A stretch of DNA of 18,259 bases, from NCBI GenBank assembly GCA_002077045.2, contig KZ111140.1, forward strand, positions 2,738,260 through 2,756,518, written 5' to 3'. Both the position numbers and the translations under genes were made by a program. This document shows, one piece after another, positions 8,323-16,465 of the stretch. Positions within the stretch are counted from its first letter, which is position 1; every line of letters starts with the position of its first letter. This DNA comes from Rachicladosporium sp. CCFEE 5018. Taxonomy: Eukaryota > Ascomycota > Dothideomycetes > Cladosporiales > Cladosporiaceae. Under the pieces are notes generated by a model. The model saw nothing but the letters and a program-made list of their open reading frames with translations, had not been told where the DNA came from and did no database searches.

Positions 8323-8872
8323 GCTTGCGGTGTTGACCTTGTAATTGGGCTGAGGGAAAGCTGTGAAGTTCGGGCGCGGTCTTCTTGGTGGTTTGAGCGA
8401 GGAAGAAGGAACAAAAGAGACTTGTGACGGAGGCAGAGATGCTGGGTATTGTAGTCGCTTGACATTCGTTTCATGATCTTTGTGTTGCTTCCAATGGCTG
8501 TCTTGGCGAGCCATTGGAGACTTGCGATATGTGCTGACCGTATGATTTGACCAATAGGTACGCTGCGCAGCTTTGAGGGGTTACAAAGTCTCTCCTCACC
8601 ACAGCTTCGGTTTCCGATGAGAGCCGGCAAACATATGCGGATTCGATCGGAGTTTCCGGACTCGTCTTGGCTATGAAGTGGCCGAGACAGCGCGGCGAGT
8701 GTCGTTTCGGTCAATGGTACAGATTTTGGGGTTTTCGGCATGCCGACAGGCGACGCATCGGAAATGTGTAGACCTATGAATTGTCGGTGAAAGATGCGAC
8801 GTTACAAACACTGCCGTGATGCTATGTTTGGAACCCGACATTCCGTTTAGGTAATTTCATTCACTCTTCATC
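8323..8872. other. Intergenic region upstream of the NTF2-like gene
   Basis: It holds the probable promoter of the minus-strand NTF2-like gene and the 3' UTR of the minus-strand gene that ends at 8873. A CCAAT box sits at 8551-8555. The in-frame extension to 8514 would be 5' UTR. No further gene is recognised. Confidence 0.6.
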
Positions 8873-9895
8873 CTAATCTTCCAGTGACCCAGGTCCAATA
8901 GACGGCGCGCCTCCACCAGATCGTTCCGTATTTGAACCCGCCTCTGGCTTTGCAGGTGTCGTCTTCGTCGTTGTCTCGCCCGCCGGCTTCAGCGTAGATG
9001 TCGTTGGCCGGCTCGGCCGATCGAATGGGTAAGAGCCATTGTCATCTCGTCTAGAAGCTTGACCCGGTCGAGCGGCATTCGGCCGTGGCGCGAATGGAGT
9101 CGAACGAGGACTAGGTCTCGACGCAGCAGCGAATCTTGAGCCACCACCAGTCCCAGCACTAGACCTCGCAGCTCCGTAAGGGCGAGCCCCAGGCGTCGCC
9201 CTGGCTCCAAACGCCGGCCGCGCTCCAGTACTCGGCCCTCGAGCTCCTCCAGTCCTCCCACCCGCAGCACCACCCGCAGCACCTCCCGGCCCACCAGGTC
9301 TCCTCCCCTGCCCCGCCGTCCGTGTCGTCCTCGCCTCCGCCCTCTTCGCCGCCTCCCTCTGCACAGCCATCCCCTCATCATAGATAAACGCACTAACCTC
9401 CACTCGTCCACCAAAGTCCTTCACAGTGCCTCCACTAACATACATCTTCTCGGTACCCTTCTTCCTCGCCTGAATCGCTGTCCGTGAGCTCGGCTTCTCA
9501 CCTGCTCTTTGTAATGCCACGTAAGCGGTGAGAAGTTTGTCCGTGACTTGTGAGGCTGTGGGAAGGTTTCGAGTGGCAGCGCGGTTGAAGGTGTAGGTAG
9601 AAGTCCGCCATTCTTGGGCTCCGAGGGGAGTTGCGGCGAACTTGATTCCGAGACGACGGGTGATGTTGGCGTGGGAGAGGTTCAGCTCGCGGGGAGGAGC
9701 GCCATTGAGGCGGGCGAGGGAGCCGTGAGAGATCTTGAGGCGAGCGCTGTGGGGGAGTTCGGAGGAGGTGCCTGGGGGTGGGCCGGAGGGGGTGGTGGGG
9801 GTGAGACTCATTGAAAGGTTGCGGCGTGCGACTCGCGAGGGGTGAACATGTAGCATTGTGCGTGAGCGCACACAAGAGCAGGCCGGAGTAGCCAT
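8873..9895 (-). CDS. Probable N-terminal half of mitochondrial ribosomal protein uS3m (split nuclear RPS3), with Arg/Gly-rich tail
   Basis: A single minus-strand exon of 340 aa. Residues ~95-130 (EWRTSTYTFNRAATRNLP then KLLTAYVALQ) follow the pattern of the N-terminal region of fungal mitochondrial Rps3 (W..S.Y.YN......LP..D....L...Y). Residues ~145-172 (KKGTEKMYVSGGTVKD then GRVEVSAFIYD) follow its next conserved strand (...KIFVS...KH.N.KV.ITLYVYN). The C-terminal half of Rps3 is absent here and appears in the divergent gene at 10110-10724. The first ~30 residues are Arg-rich without acids, as in a mitochondrial presequence. From ~195 the protein is disordered and rich in Gly, Arg, Ala and Pro, possibly RNA-binding; mitochondrial Rps3 has no such tail in my memory. 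ATG 9895 has an ideal ACAATGG context; Met14 is an alternative. Family assignment is by remembered pattern. Confidence 0.72.
   Translation of the reverse strand: MATPACSCVRSRTMLHVHPSRVARRNLSMSLTPTTPSGPPPGTSSELPHSARLKISHGSLARLNGAPPRELNLSHANITRRLGIKFAATPLGAQEWRTSTYTFNRAATRNLPTASQVTDKLLTAYVALQRAGEKPSSRTAIQARKKGTEKMYVSGGTVKDFGGRVEVSAFIYDEGMAVQREAAKRAEARTTRTAGQGRRPGGPGGAAGGAAGGRTGGARGPSTGARPAFGARATPGARPYGAARSSAGTGGGSRFAAASRPSPRSTPFAPRPNAARPGQASRRDDNGSYPFDRPSRPTTSTLKPAGETTTKTTPAKPEAGSNTERSGGGAPSIGPGSLED
9260..9283. repeat. Tandem 12-bp repeat encoding Gly/Ala-rich tail
   Basis: ACCCGCAGCACC occurs twice in tandem (9260-9271, 9272-9283). On the coding minus strand it gives repeated Gly-Gly-Ala-Ala in the tail of the uS3m N-half protein, suggesting the tail grew partly by slippage. 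Confidence 0.85.
9774..9801 (+). other. Potential G-quadruplex motif near the 5' end of the uS3m N-half gene
   Basis: Four G-tracts of 5, 3, 5 and 5 (9774-9778, 9780-9782, 9788-9792, 9797-9801) are separated by loops T, CCGGA and TGGT, meeting the G3+N1-7 rule. The G-rich strand is the template of the minus-strand gene, about 95-120 bp inside its coding region. A Gly/Pro-coding composition alone could produce this. Confidence 0.6.
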
Positions 9896-10109
9896 TGTAT
9901 CGCTACTTGCAACTTAATGGCGTGCATATCTTGTAGCCGTCTGAGGTGTCGAGATGATCGCCGCGGAGGAGAGCTCGACCCTGCATGGATTAATCAATAT
10001 ATCGATTGACACCCATCAATTCCAGCAGCACCACCGCACCTCCATCTACATACCATCTCCCATCCCCTCCCTCATCGCATCACCTCAACTCCCGCCCGTC
10101 CCACTCATC
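9896..10109. promoter_or_regulatory. Shared divergent promoter of the two uS3m half-genes
   Basis: Only 214 bp separate the start codons of the divergently transcribed genes, so they very likely share promoter DNA. An AT-rich core holds an interrupted palindrome TCAAT-N6-ATTGA (9994-10009), with a further TCAAT at 10016-10020. The stretch before the plus-strand ATG is strongly pyrimidine-rich, as in highly expressed fungal genes. No canonical CCAAT box was seen. Confidence 0.6.
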
Positions 10110-10724
10110 ATGGCTGCCACCGCGCCCGCAACATACACCCGCACCGCCCGTCGCCTCGCCACCGACCTCCTCTCTCCCACCATAAAACAACCCTTCGAGT
10201 CCCTCCTCTCCCGCCTCTACGCCAAACCCGTAACCCTACATCTGACAAAACTCGCCCGGCCCCAACTAGACGCTGAGATCCTCGCAAACCTCGTAACGCA
10301 GAAACTCCGCGACCGCCGAAATACCCCGCGAAAAGTAATCCGAGATGCCGTATGGCGCGCTCAGCTGCCAGTGAGTCAAAGTCAGGTGCCGAGTCTGGCG
10401 TCGCATGCGAAAGCCGCAGAGACAGCATTGGCAAGGGATCCGAGTCGAGCTACGTTGGGACGGCAACGGGCTAGTTTGAGTAGTGTAGTGGCGGGGTTGC
10501 GGTTGAAGCAGGTGAGCAGTGTGTATGTCAGTGCTGCGGGGCGATTGGGAAAGCGTATGACTGCCAATCGGGCGCAGGAGAAGGTCGCGCGGAAGGGACT
10601 GACGAGTAAGGGACCGGGGTTCATGGTCAGAGGAGTGGGCAAGGCGCACACGAGGGTGGCGTTGAAGGCTGGGAAGCGGAGGGTGGGTGCGTTTGGGATT
10701 AGGGTTGCGATTGGGCATTCGTGA
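10110..10724 (+). CDS. Probable C-terminal half of mitochondrial ribosomal protein uS3m (split nuclear RPS3)
   Basis: A single exon of 204 aa. uS3m is a small-subunit mitoribosomal protein near the mRNA entry site. Residues ~38-70 (AKPVTLHLTKLARPQLDAEI and LANLVTQKLRDRR) match the family pattern P(L/V).L.L..L..P.L...IL, then RKVIRDAVWRAQLP (74-87). Residues 144-201 match the diagnostic C-terminus GRL.(R/K)R.TA.R...KGL........RG......(K/R).R.GAFG.(K/R)V. The N-terminal region of Rps3 is missing and appears instead in the divergent gene at 8873-9895. Residues 1-35 are rich in Ala, Thr, Ser, Leu and Arg with a single acidic residue before position 30, consistent with a mitochondrial presequence. 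ATG 10110 lies in CATCATGGC. The frame stays open 52 codons upstream, but that sequence is UTR-like. I infer nuclear transfer from the presequence and the nuclear neighbours. Confidence 0.8.
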   Translation: MAATAPATYTRTARRLATDLLSPTIKQPFESLLSRLYAKPVTLHLTKLARPQLDAEILANLVTQKLRDRRNTPRKVIRDAVWRAQLPVSQSQVPSLASHAKAAETALARDPSRATLGRQRASLSSVVAGLRLKQVSSVYVSAAGRLGKRMTANRAQEKVARKGLTSKGPGFMVRGVGKAHTRVALKAGKRRVGAFGIRVAIGHS

Positions 10725-11296
10725 GGGACGTGTTGACGGGACATTGATGACGATTGCGGCGATGGATCTAGTAGGCAGCGTCGCGAGCGTGCGATAGATT
10801 GGAGATCTCACTTCGACGACGAAGCTCGGCCTGCGGGAAGCGAATGGAAACGCCTGCTCAACGGCCAACATGTCGCGTCGACGACTGTGCACAGAGCTGG
10901 TGATGCTGCAACGCCAGATTGGCTCATAGACCGACTCTGAGCTTGCTCCGTAACGTACACCGCTGGAGCGAGCGGCGGGAGAGTTAAAGGACAAGATGAG
11001 CTACGCTCCAATCGAAGCGTTTGATGTATGCATCGAGCCGCGATTTGGGACAGCCAGCCGGTCACGAAGCAGCGGAAAACGATGCAAGGTGATGGAGACA
11101 TATCTGTAAATATTGTACAACGCGTTCATACCGCAAGACGGTCACAGCGACGAAATAAGATGTCCATGATGCTCTGAACCACTAGATCTCTACAAATTCA
11201 CAAATGTTGAAACTCAAAGTCCCTCCTAGCGATCTGCGCATGTGCTTAATCTGCAAGCAGCGCTCCCAGCAATTTACCCAAGGCTGGACTTGCGAC
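10725..11296. other. Convergent intergenic region, nothing recognised
   Basis: It lies between the 3' end of the uS3m C-half gene (+) and the 3' end of the repeat-containing gene (-). The antisense open frame at 10266-10994 overlaps the uS3m half and shows no family resemblance. I see no gene or structured element. Confidence 0.6.
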
Positions 11297-12586
11297 TTAT
11301 GGCTCCGTCCACCATCCCTTCATCAAATCCACCGACCTGTCCTTCTCCGCAAGAGGACTAAGCGGACGCGTAGCCGTGCGAGCCCGCATTGCAGGCTCTC
11401 GTATGAAAGTCACTGGGGCCGCTGTCGTTGGCGGCAGCGGTAGCATGCCTAGTCCCGGTATCGAAGTCCAAGGCTCGGCCATCCCTGTAGACTGCTCGGA
11501 GCGATCCGTAGGCAGGGCTGGGGAATCAACATCGTCGACTACAAGTGCGCGGCCCCGGTCGATGTACTGGTGGCGAAAGGACTTCGGCCCATTGAATGGG
11601 TTCCGCTCACCACCAGCGGCAGACTCCGCGCTCTTCGAGTCAAGATGCTGTGGGCGCCAGAATGTCCAGTCCGGCCCAGCGAACTGTGCCATAGTGCTAG
11701 GCTTACGGCACTCCTCGTGGCCGTCACCCGTCATGAAGTCATCGTCCGCCCACTCAGGCCAGCATTCGCCCTTCTCGGCATCATCAATCGCTTTAGGTGC
11801 AGTTACAGCATCCCTCCGCTGCGGATCCCACGACCCCGGCCTGCGCCCGGTACTCAGACTCCTCTTCCGCACTGCCTCGAAGGAGTCCTCGCTGTCTTGG
11901 CGCTGCGGTCTTGAAGCAGCACTTGCGCGTGCTAGAGCGGTGGACACGCCGAGATCTTCAATTGATTGCTAAGGGGTCTTGGACGCAGACGTACAGTCCC
12001 ATGTTCTCGGCTTGCGGCTTGTGCCAGAGAGACTGGAGCGAGCTGCGTCGAAGAAATCTTCGCTGTCTTGACGTTGTGGTTGGGTGGCGTTGATACTCCG
12101 GATCAGAGACGTGAAGATGTCGGGCTCCTCCGCTGGATGCTGGGGAAGACTGGGTTCGGTTCTGCACGAAACGTTGGCAGTAGAAAGGCGTGACGAGCTC
12201 ATCCTTGCCGCTTCGAAGAATTCCTCGCTGTGCTGCCGCTGCGGGCGCTTGGCGTTGATATTCCGGCCGTAGCCACGCTGATCAGCTGTACTTTGAGGCG
12301 TACCACACTCGCCACTGTGAGAGTCCTCGAGGCTAGAAAGACGCAGGCTGAGCTTCAGGATTGCGGCTTCGAGCATTTTCACGCGCACTGCGAGCTCGGG
12401 CTCAGCACACGTAAGGGCGACGCGTGGACTGCTCCCCGACGAAGAGGTAGAGGGCGTGACGATGGAATCGTAGATGTGGGAAGGGAGGTCCCAGCTGGAG
12501 GTTGAGGACCGAAGTGTCGTGATGGATTCATCCATTTCGGTGGCTATGGTCTTCGAAGTGTCCTGCATTTCTTTACGAGCTGCCAT
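11297..12586 (-). CDS. Unrecognised protein with three copies of a PQRQ-[DH]-SE-x(2)-F motif
   Basis: Two exons on the minus strand, 12586-11995 and 11931-11297, encode 408 aa. I do not recognise the family. Residues ~64-89 form a heptad-like, possibly coiled-coil segment (ELAVRVKMLEAAILKLSLRL). A 14-residue motif PQRQ[HD]SE[ED][FS]F[ED]A[AV]R occurs at 115-128, 170-183 and 206-219. The first two copies also share a preceding R-x-INA. The rest is Ser/Pro-rich and probably disordered, ending RPLSPLAEKDRSVDLMKGWW. No signal peptide or membrane segment is seen. Repeated short linear motifs in disordered sequence suggest a docking or regulatory scaffold; that is inference. ATG 12586 lies in CACCATGG. 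The repeat running across the splice junction supports the two-exon model. Confidence 0.68.
11867..12244 (-). repeat. Three diverged copies of a 42-bp coding repeat
   Basis: Copies lie at 12203-12244, 12038-12079 and 11867-11908 and encode the PQRQ motif of the 408-aa protein. Starts are 165 bp and then 171 bp apart in genomic DNA; the second interval includes the 63-bp intron. Similarity persists at DNA level (plus strand TCGCTGTCTTG in the last two copies), implying duplication rather than convergence. Confidence 0.8.
11932..11994 (-). other. Intron 1 of the PQRQ-repeat gene (63 bp)
   Basis: Minus strand: donor GTACGT at 11994, acceptor CTAG ending at 11932. The junction codon is T|CA (Ser198) and leads in frame into the third motif copy. 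An acceptor at 11956 is also in frame but would give an intron of only 39 bp. No strong CTNAC branch site is visible, so the exact acceptor is uncertain. Confidence 0.6.
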
Positions 12587-12983
12587 GGTGTTCCCAGCTA
12601 TGTACGATATGCAATTGGAGATTTTGGACGAGGCTTTGATAATTGAAGAGGTGTGAGAGGATGTGGAGGGGAGGTGGGAGGATTTGATGAAAAGGAGATA
12701 TGAAAGATGACTTAGACTTGCTGGCAGCGGTGCATGAGATGCTGTTCGCGATCAGCGCTGTCGTCTCACCGAGTTTGCTGCCCGCGATGCCAGATGGTGA
12801 AGGGCGACCTTCCTGGTACATGAATGTAATGACCTCCGATCGACCTCCATCTTCCTGTGCGCGGTGTGATCGATAGACCATAGATCCAGCGGAAGGTCCG
12901 CTGTTGGGATAGATTCGTGGCGTCCGCTCCAATCATACAGCGCTCGTAGAGTACAGAAGGGTATCATATGCAGCAACTCACAC
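12587..12983. other. Intergenic region between two minus-strand genes
   Basis: It holds the promoter of the PQRQ-repeat gene and the 3' UTR of POM34. The minus-strand frame at 12573-12932 has no family resemblance. A GTACGG donor-like site near the POM34 stop leaves a small chance that a further POM34 exon lies here. Confidence 0.55.
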
Positions 12984-14118
12984 TCATGTAACCGTACCTG
13001 CGCTCCCAAATACGCTTCCCGTGCCCCAGCCACTGCCGGTGGGGCTTGCCTTGCCACTTGCCATGCCAGCAGGGCTCCCTCTTCCTTTCTGGTAGAGCCA
13101 CTTGCTGTTCAGTCCCACGCTCGCCCTGCCACTCTTTCCCAGCCCGCTCGGACTGCCGCTCCCTCGCTCGTAGGCGTCTGGGTGTCTGCTCGGGGAGTCA
13201 AAGCCGAAGCTGCTTCGTCGCAGTAGATCATTCGCGCTGGAGCTGCTCTGTATTCGGTCGGGAAGTGGAGAGTACGGGCTGCCACTCCCGCTTCGTTGAC
13301 GTTGCAAGCCTGACGGACTAGCACTGGAGCTCTGAGATGGCAGAAAGCTCTCCAACGGACTGCCGTAGCCGCCACTGTGTCTTCGCAGACTGCTGTCAAG
13401 TGGGCTCCCACGCCCACTCAGGGGACCACCTCTAGCTTGAGCGCGCATCGAGTCATTGAGCGACGGGCTATTGCTGCGGCTGTAGCGTGGTGGCGTGACA
13501 TACTGGGCTTCCTCCTGCGGCGTTGCGGGTCGTGAGAGTGGTGGCAGGCCGAGGGCATGCCGTTGAGGAGCCGAGAGGGGGATATCTTCGCATGTGTCTG
13601 GGGCGCGCCACAGAGGCCGGGCGCTGAAGGCTAGTGCAGCAATCAACAGAACGCGGAGAGCAAGGAGGGCGCAGCTTGTAGTAGACGATCTGACAACTGC
13701 AGGGGACGAAACGCTGGGACACGGTCAGCGATCCTGCCTCACATGAGATTGGTGTGAAAACGTACAGATTGAGTGCTGGCTTCACCGCCATTGTCAACAC
13801 CAACCCTGCCACGGTGACAAGTATTGCCCTCACACTATCAGCATCGAAGTGGTTCGCAAGCTGCCTCTTCACAACCTCCTCCATGCGCGGGTGCTGCCAT
13901 TTGCCGGGCGTCGACTGCGAGGGCGTGAGCTGCGTCGCGGGGGACGACGCAGGTATGGCGGTGACCTGAGACGTATTGGGTGTGAGGAGTATCGAGGGAA
14001 GACGCGTGCTGGGCGTCGTGACGGGCGTGCGAGCTGCTGGCGATTGGGATGTCTGATGGGCTACCGTGTTTGGCGTACTGGGTTGCGCCGCTGGGCGTAT
14101 GAGCGCTGTGGAGGACAT
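12984..14118 (-). CDS. POM34: Pom34, integral membrane nucleoporin of the nuclear pore complex
   Basis: Two exons on the minus strand, 14118-13766 and 13713-12984, encode 360 aa. Pom34 sits in the pore membrane with Ndc1 and Pom152 and anchors the nuclear pore complex. Family landmarks in order: a Ser/Thr/Pro-rich N-terminus, GKWQHPRMEEVVKRQ (72-86), a first membrane segment (about 97-117, AILVTVAGLVLTMAV), a second one spread over the intron (about 128-149, ALLALRVLLIAALAF), then CEDIPLSAPQRHALGLPP, AQYVTPPRYSRSNSP, repeated GSPL and, near the C-terminus, SVGLNSKWLYQKGRGSP. The Ser-Pro-rich C-terminal half is a likely substrate of proline-directed kinases. The second segment only forms after splicing, which supports the intron. 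It is divergent from the AMP-binding gene, 258 bp apart. An additional downstream exon cannot be excluded. Confidence 0.88.
13714..13765 (-). other. Intron 1 of POM34 (52 bp)
   Basis: Minus strand: donor GTACGT at 13765, branch GCTGAC about 12 bases before the acceptor, acceptor CCCAG ending at 13714. It joins CT|C (Leu118) and continues as VSSPAVVRSS..., leading into the second membrane segment. The nearby TGCAG acceptor gives the wrong phase. Confidence 0.88.
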
Positions 14119-14376
14119 GTCGGAGGAAATGCGCTTGCTGTGAGGTTTGCTGTGGGGTTAGTAGTGTTAGTCTGCGCCCTTCTGTTGACCTAGTATCACT
14201 CCATGGTCCGATTTGATTGCAGGAAGTAGCTGCCCTGCGTGAAGTTCATCTGTTGATTCCCAGAACTCTAATCAATTTAAGCTCACCTCGGCTGACGCAG
14301 CCTTCGAGGACCCCCCACTACCTCTCCCAATCTCACCTCCGCTGTGTTGGCGAATAGTGACTATCATACTGCGACA
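14119..14376. promoter_or_regulatory. Divergent promoter between POM34 and the AMP-binding protein gene
   Basis: Only 258 bp separate the two start codons, so promoter elements are probably shared or interleaved. The part before the plus-strand gene is pyrimidine-rich. I see no clear TATA or CCAAT box. Confidence 0.5.
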
Positions 14377-16158
14377 ATGCCTCTAATACTGGAGCGGTTG
14401 GACCAGCAGATCTCTGAAGCTTTTTCGCAGTGGAACCTCCTCACCACTCTCCTTGCCTTAGCTATCGCGGGCTTCATCGCCTACCCCTTCCTCTTCTCGG
14501 AAGAGCCAGATACCCACCCACTACTATTGGCTCGACAATCGGTTGCTTCCCCAGTGCGGAGGAAGAGCGAGAGTGCCGTCTACCGTGCGCCAGAGATCCC
14601 ACATGGCTACCCGCTCAAGTCTGGCCTGAATGTACGAGATGAGGGAGAGCCAAAGTGGAAGAGTGGACGAGATGGGGATCTACGCGACATTTGGCGGGAG
14701 GTGATGAGGGGAGGGAAGACTGACGCTGATGGAAAGGAGGTACCTGCTGGACTTATCATGAGTGTGTTCGGCAAGGATGAGCCTGAGGAACATGATTTGG
14801 AGCAGCTGAACTGGCAGATTGATGTCATGGGTCGATGGCTGAGTGGAAGGAAAGGAGCTTGTAAGAGGGTTGCGACATATCTGCCAAATAGTGTGGAGTA
14901 TTTGATTGCAATCTTTGGTGCGTCCCCTTCATCGAGCTAGGTCTCACGGCTACACTGACAGCTTCATCTAGCGTGCGCATTCTGGGGTGACGAGACGACG
15001 CCGATCCTACTACCATTCAATCTGCCGCATGCTAAAGTATACGAGCTACTTCGCGAGACCAAGGCTGATACCGTCATCGCTGCTGCTGGATCCCTACCAC
15101 TCGAGGAGCTATCTACGCAACTAAGAGGCAGCGTTCACACAGTCATCGAGGTTGTCGAAGCAACTAGTCAGCACATGGACTGGGGAGGCACGCCCAAAGC
15201 TGTGCAGGGCAAGCTGACAGTCGAGGCCTGGCATGTTATCCTCCGGGACCAAGGCGAATGGGAGAAGGTGGAGCTCCCAAAGTACTCGAAAACTGACCCC
15301 AAGAAGAGCGTCGTCGCGGTATACCAGCCAAGCGACGCGATGAAAGATGCCACAATCACGACCTTTACGAGCGCGAACATCATCGCTGGTGTCGCCGGTC
15401 TTCTGAACTCTCTACCTCTCCGTCAACGCCTCAGCCCTGCCGATCTCGTCCTCCCGGCTGACAGCTTCAACTCAAGCTATACCCTATGCTGGACTCTCGC
15501 TGCGCTCTACACGCACACCTCTCTCGCCATTACTTCAGTCGCAGGATCAGGTGTCGAATTCGCCACCGTGTCGCGATCTGTTAGCCCTACCGTGGTCATC
15601 TCGAGCGCCGCCACGCTCGCAGGCCTGCACGAGAAGGAGACCTCAGGTATCACGTCGAAGGTGCAGAAATTCGGCTTGTTCTCGCAAGAACAAACACTAG
15701 CTGCCGGACGAATGCCAGTCGACACTTACTTGTGGAAATTCCTGGCTCCTTCGGCATCCAATACCGCACCAGGAAAGCTGCGGCTGATTCTGACATCCAG
15801 TCTCCTGGCTAGGAACGGAAAGCTAGAGGCTCCCGTCCTGACATCGACCATGCTCTCCGATCTGAGGATCTTCACACGCTCGAGGATCGTGTACGCTTTG
15901 ACTTCGCCAAAGGTAGCGGGCATGATCACTGCTAGCAATGTTTTCGATTACCGGAGAACCGATGGCGAGGGTGCTGCGAAGATGGGATCGCCGGTAGGGT
16001 GTCTGGAGATCAAGCTCGCGGGTTCTTCGGACACTGAAGTCGGCCAGGCTGAGCCGACTGGCGAGCTGGTGGTTACTGGACCCAGTGTTGTGGGCGGCGA
16101 GGTAAGGACGGGCGGTCGATGTACGATAGGGAGTGATGGGTGTTTGAGCGTTGTGTAA
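14377..16158 (+). CDS. Membrane-anchored AMP-binding (acyl-CoA synthetase-like) protein, catalytically degenerate
   Basis: Two exons, 14377-14917 and 14972-16158, encode 575 aa. It resembles fungal proteins of the adenylate-forming (ANL) superfamily annotated as AMP-dependent synthetase or long-chain acyl-CoA synthetase-like. A single N-terminal membrane segment (about 20-40) is followed by the family-like HPLLLARQSVASPVR and HGYPLKSGLNVRDEG. Later come VATYLPNSVEYLIAIFACAF and, near the end, GELVVTGPSVVGGEV. The ATP-binding loop (SGTTGxPKG type) is replaced by TTFTSANII, no YGxTE motif is seen, and the chain ends where the small C-terminal domain with its catalytic lysine should begin. I therefore infer a pseudoenzyme or an enzyme with altered chemistry, held on the ER or a similar membrane. 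ATG 14377 is the first in frame. Confidence 0.78.
14918..14971 (+). other. Intron 1 of the AMP-binding protein gene (54 bp)
   Basis: Donor GTGCGT at 14918, branch-like ACTGAC about 11 bases before the acceptor, acceptor TCTAG ending at 14971. The junction codon G|CG gives YLIAIF-A-CAFWG, as expected for the ANL family. Reading through the intron meets a stop at 14938-14940. Confidence 0.92.
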
Positions 16159-16465
16159 ATGATGCACGCACAGATGCTGGTGCAAACCGGCGTCTACGAC
16201 CATCTCCCGCATCCACTGCACGAATCCACGATTCATGAGCATCGGAACGCAGACTGTGACTAACATGCCCCATGACTGCGTTGATCGCGGGCAGCAAACC
16301 TCGCGCGGTACATGGCGCTCAGCGAAGAACCATAGGGACTGCAGCGGTCCAGCGTAAGTCCTTCTTCTGGTTTCTGATCAGTATACTACACCACTACATC
16401 TCCACAACCCCTACCCTACCATCGACACTCCTCCGATTCCATCAAAACTCCCCTACCGAATCACC
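16159..16465. other. Intergenic region and 5' UTR of the next gene
   Basis: It contains the 3' end of the AMP-binding gene and the promoter of the coiled-coil protein gene. The 60-70 bases before the ATG at 16466 are C/T/A-rich with repeated CCTACC-like runs, as in fungal 5' UTRs. A GTAAGT at 16354 has no suitable acceptor before the ATG. Confidence 0.6.

Noticed and set aside
7726..8427. 233-aa plus-strand frame antisense to the NTF2-like gene
   Set aside because: The opposite strand has recognisable NTF2-like family sequence; this frame is a valine/glycine-rich shadow.
8323..8514. Upstream in-frame start (8514) for the NTF2-like protein
   Set aside because: The 64 extra residues are not family-like and the region reads as a leader. 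It cannot be fully excluded without transcripts.
10266..10994. 242-aa minus-strand frame overlapping the uS3m C-half
   Set aside because: It lies antisense to a gene with clear family motifs, and its own translation shows none; judged a shadow of GC-rich coding sequence.
11956..11994. 39-bp intron alternative in the PQRQ-repeat gene
   Set aside because: It keeps the frame but is shorter than any other intron here and lacks room for a branch site.
15175..16158. Separate 327-aa gene starting at the internal ATG at 15178
   Set aside because: The same frame continues upstream without stops through a good splice acceptor into the first exon of the AMP-binding gene.
16354..16381. GTAAGT...CAG as a leader intron of the 415-aa gene
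   Set aside because: The interval is only 28 bp, too short to splice, and no other suitable acceptor precedes the ATG.
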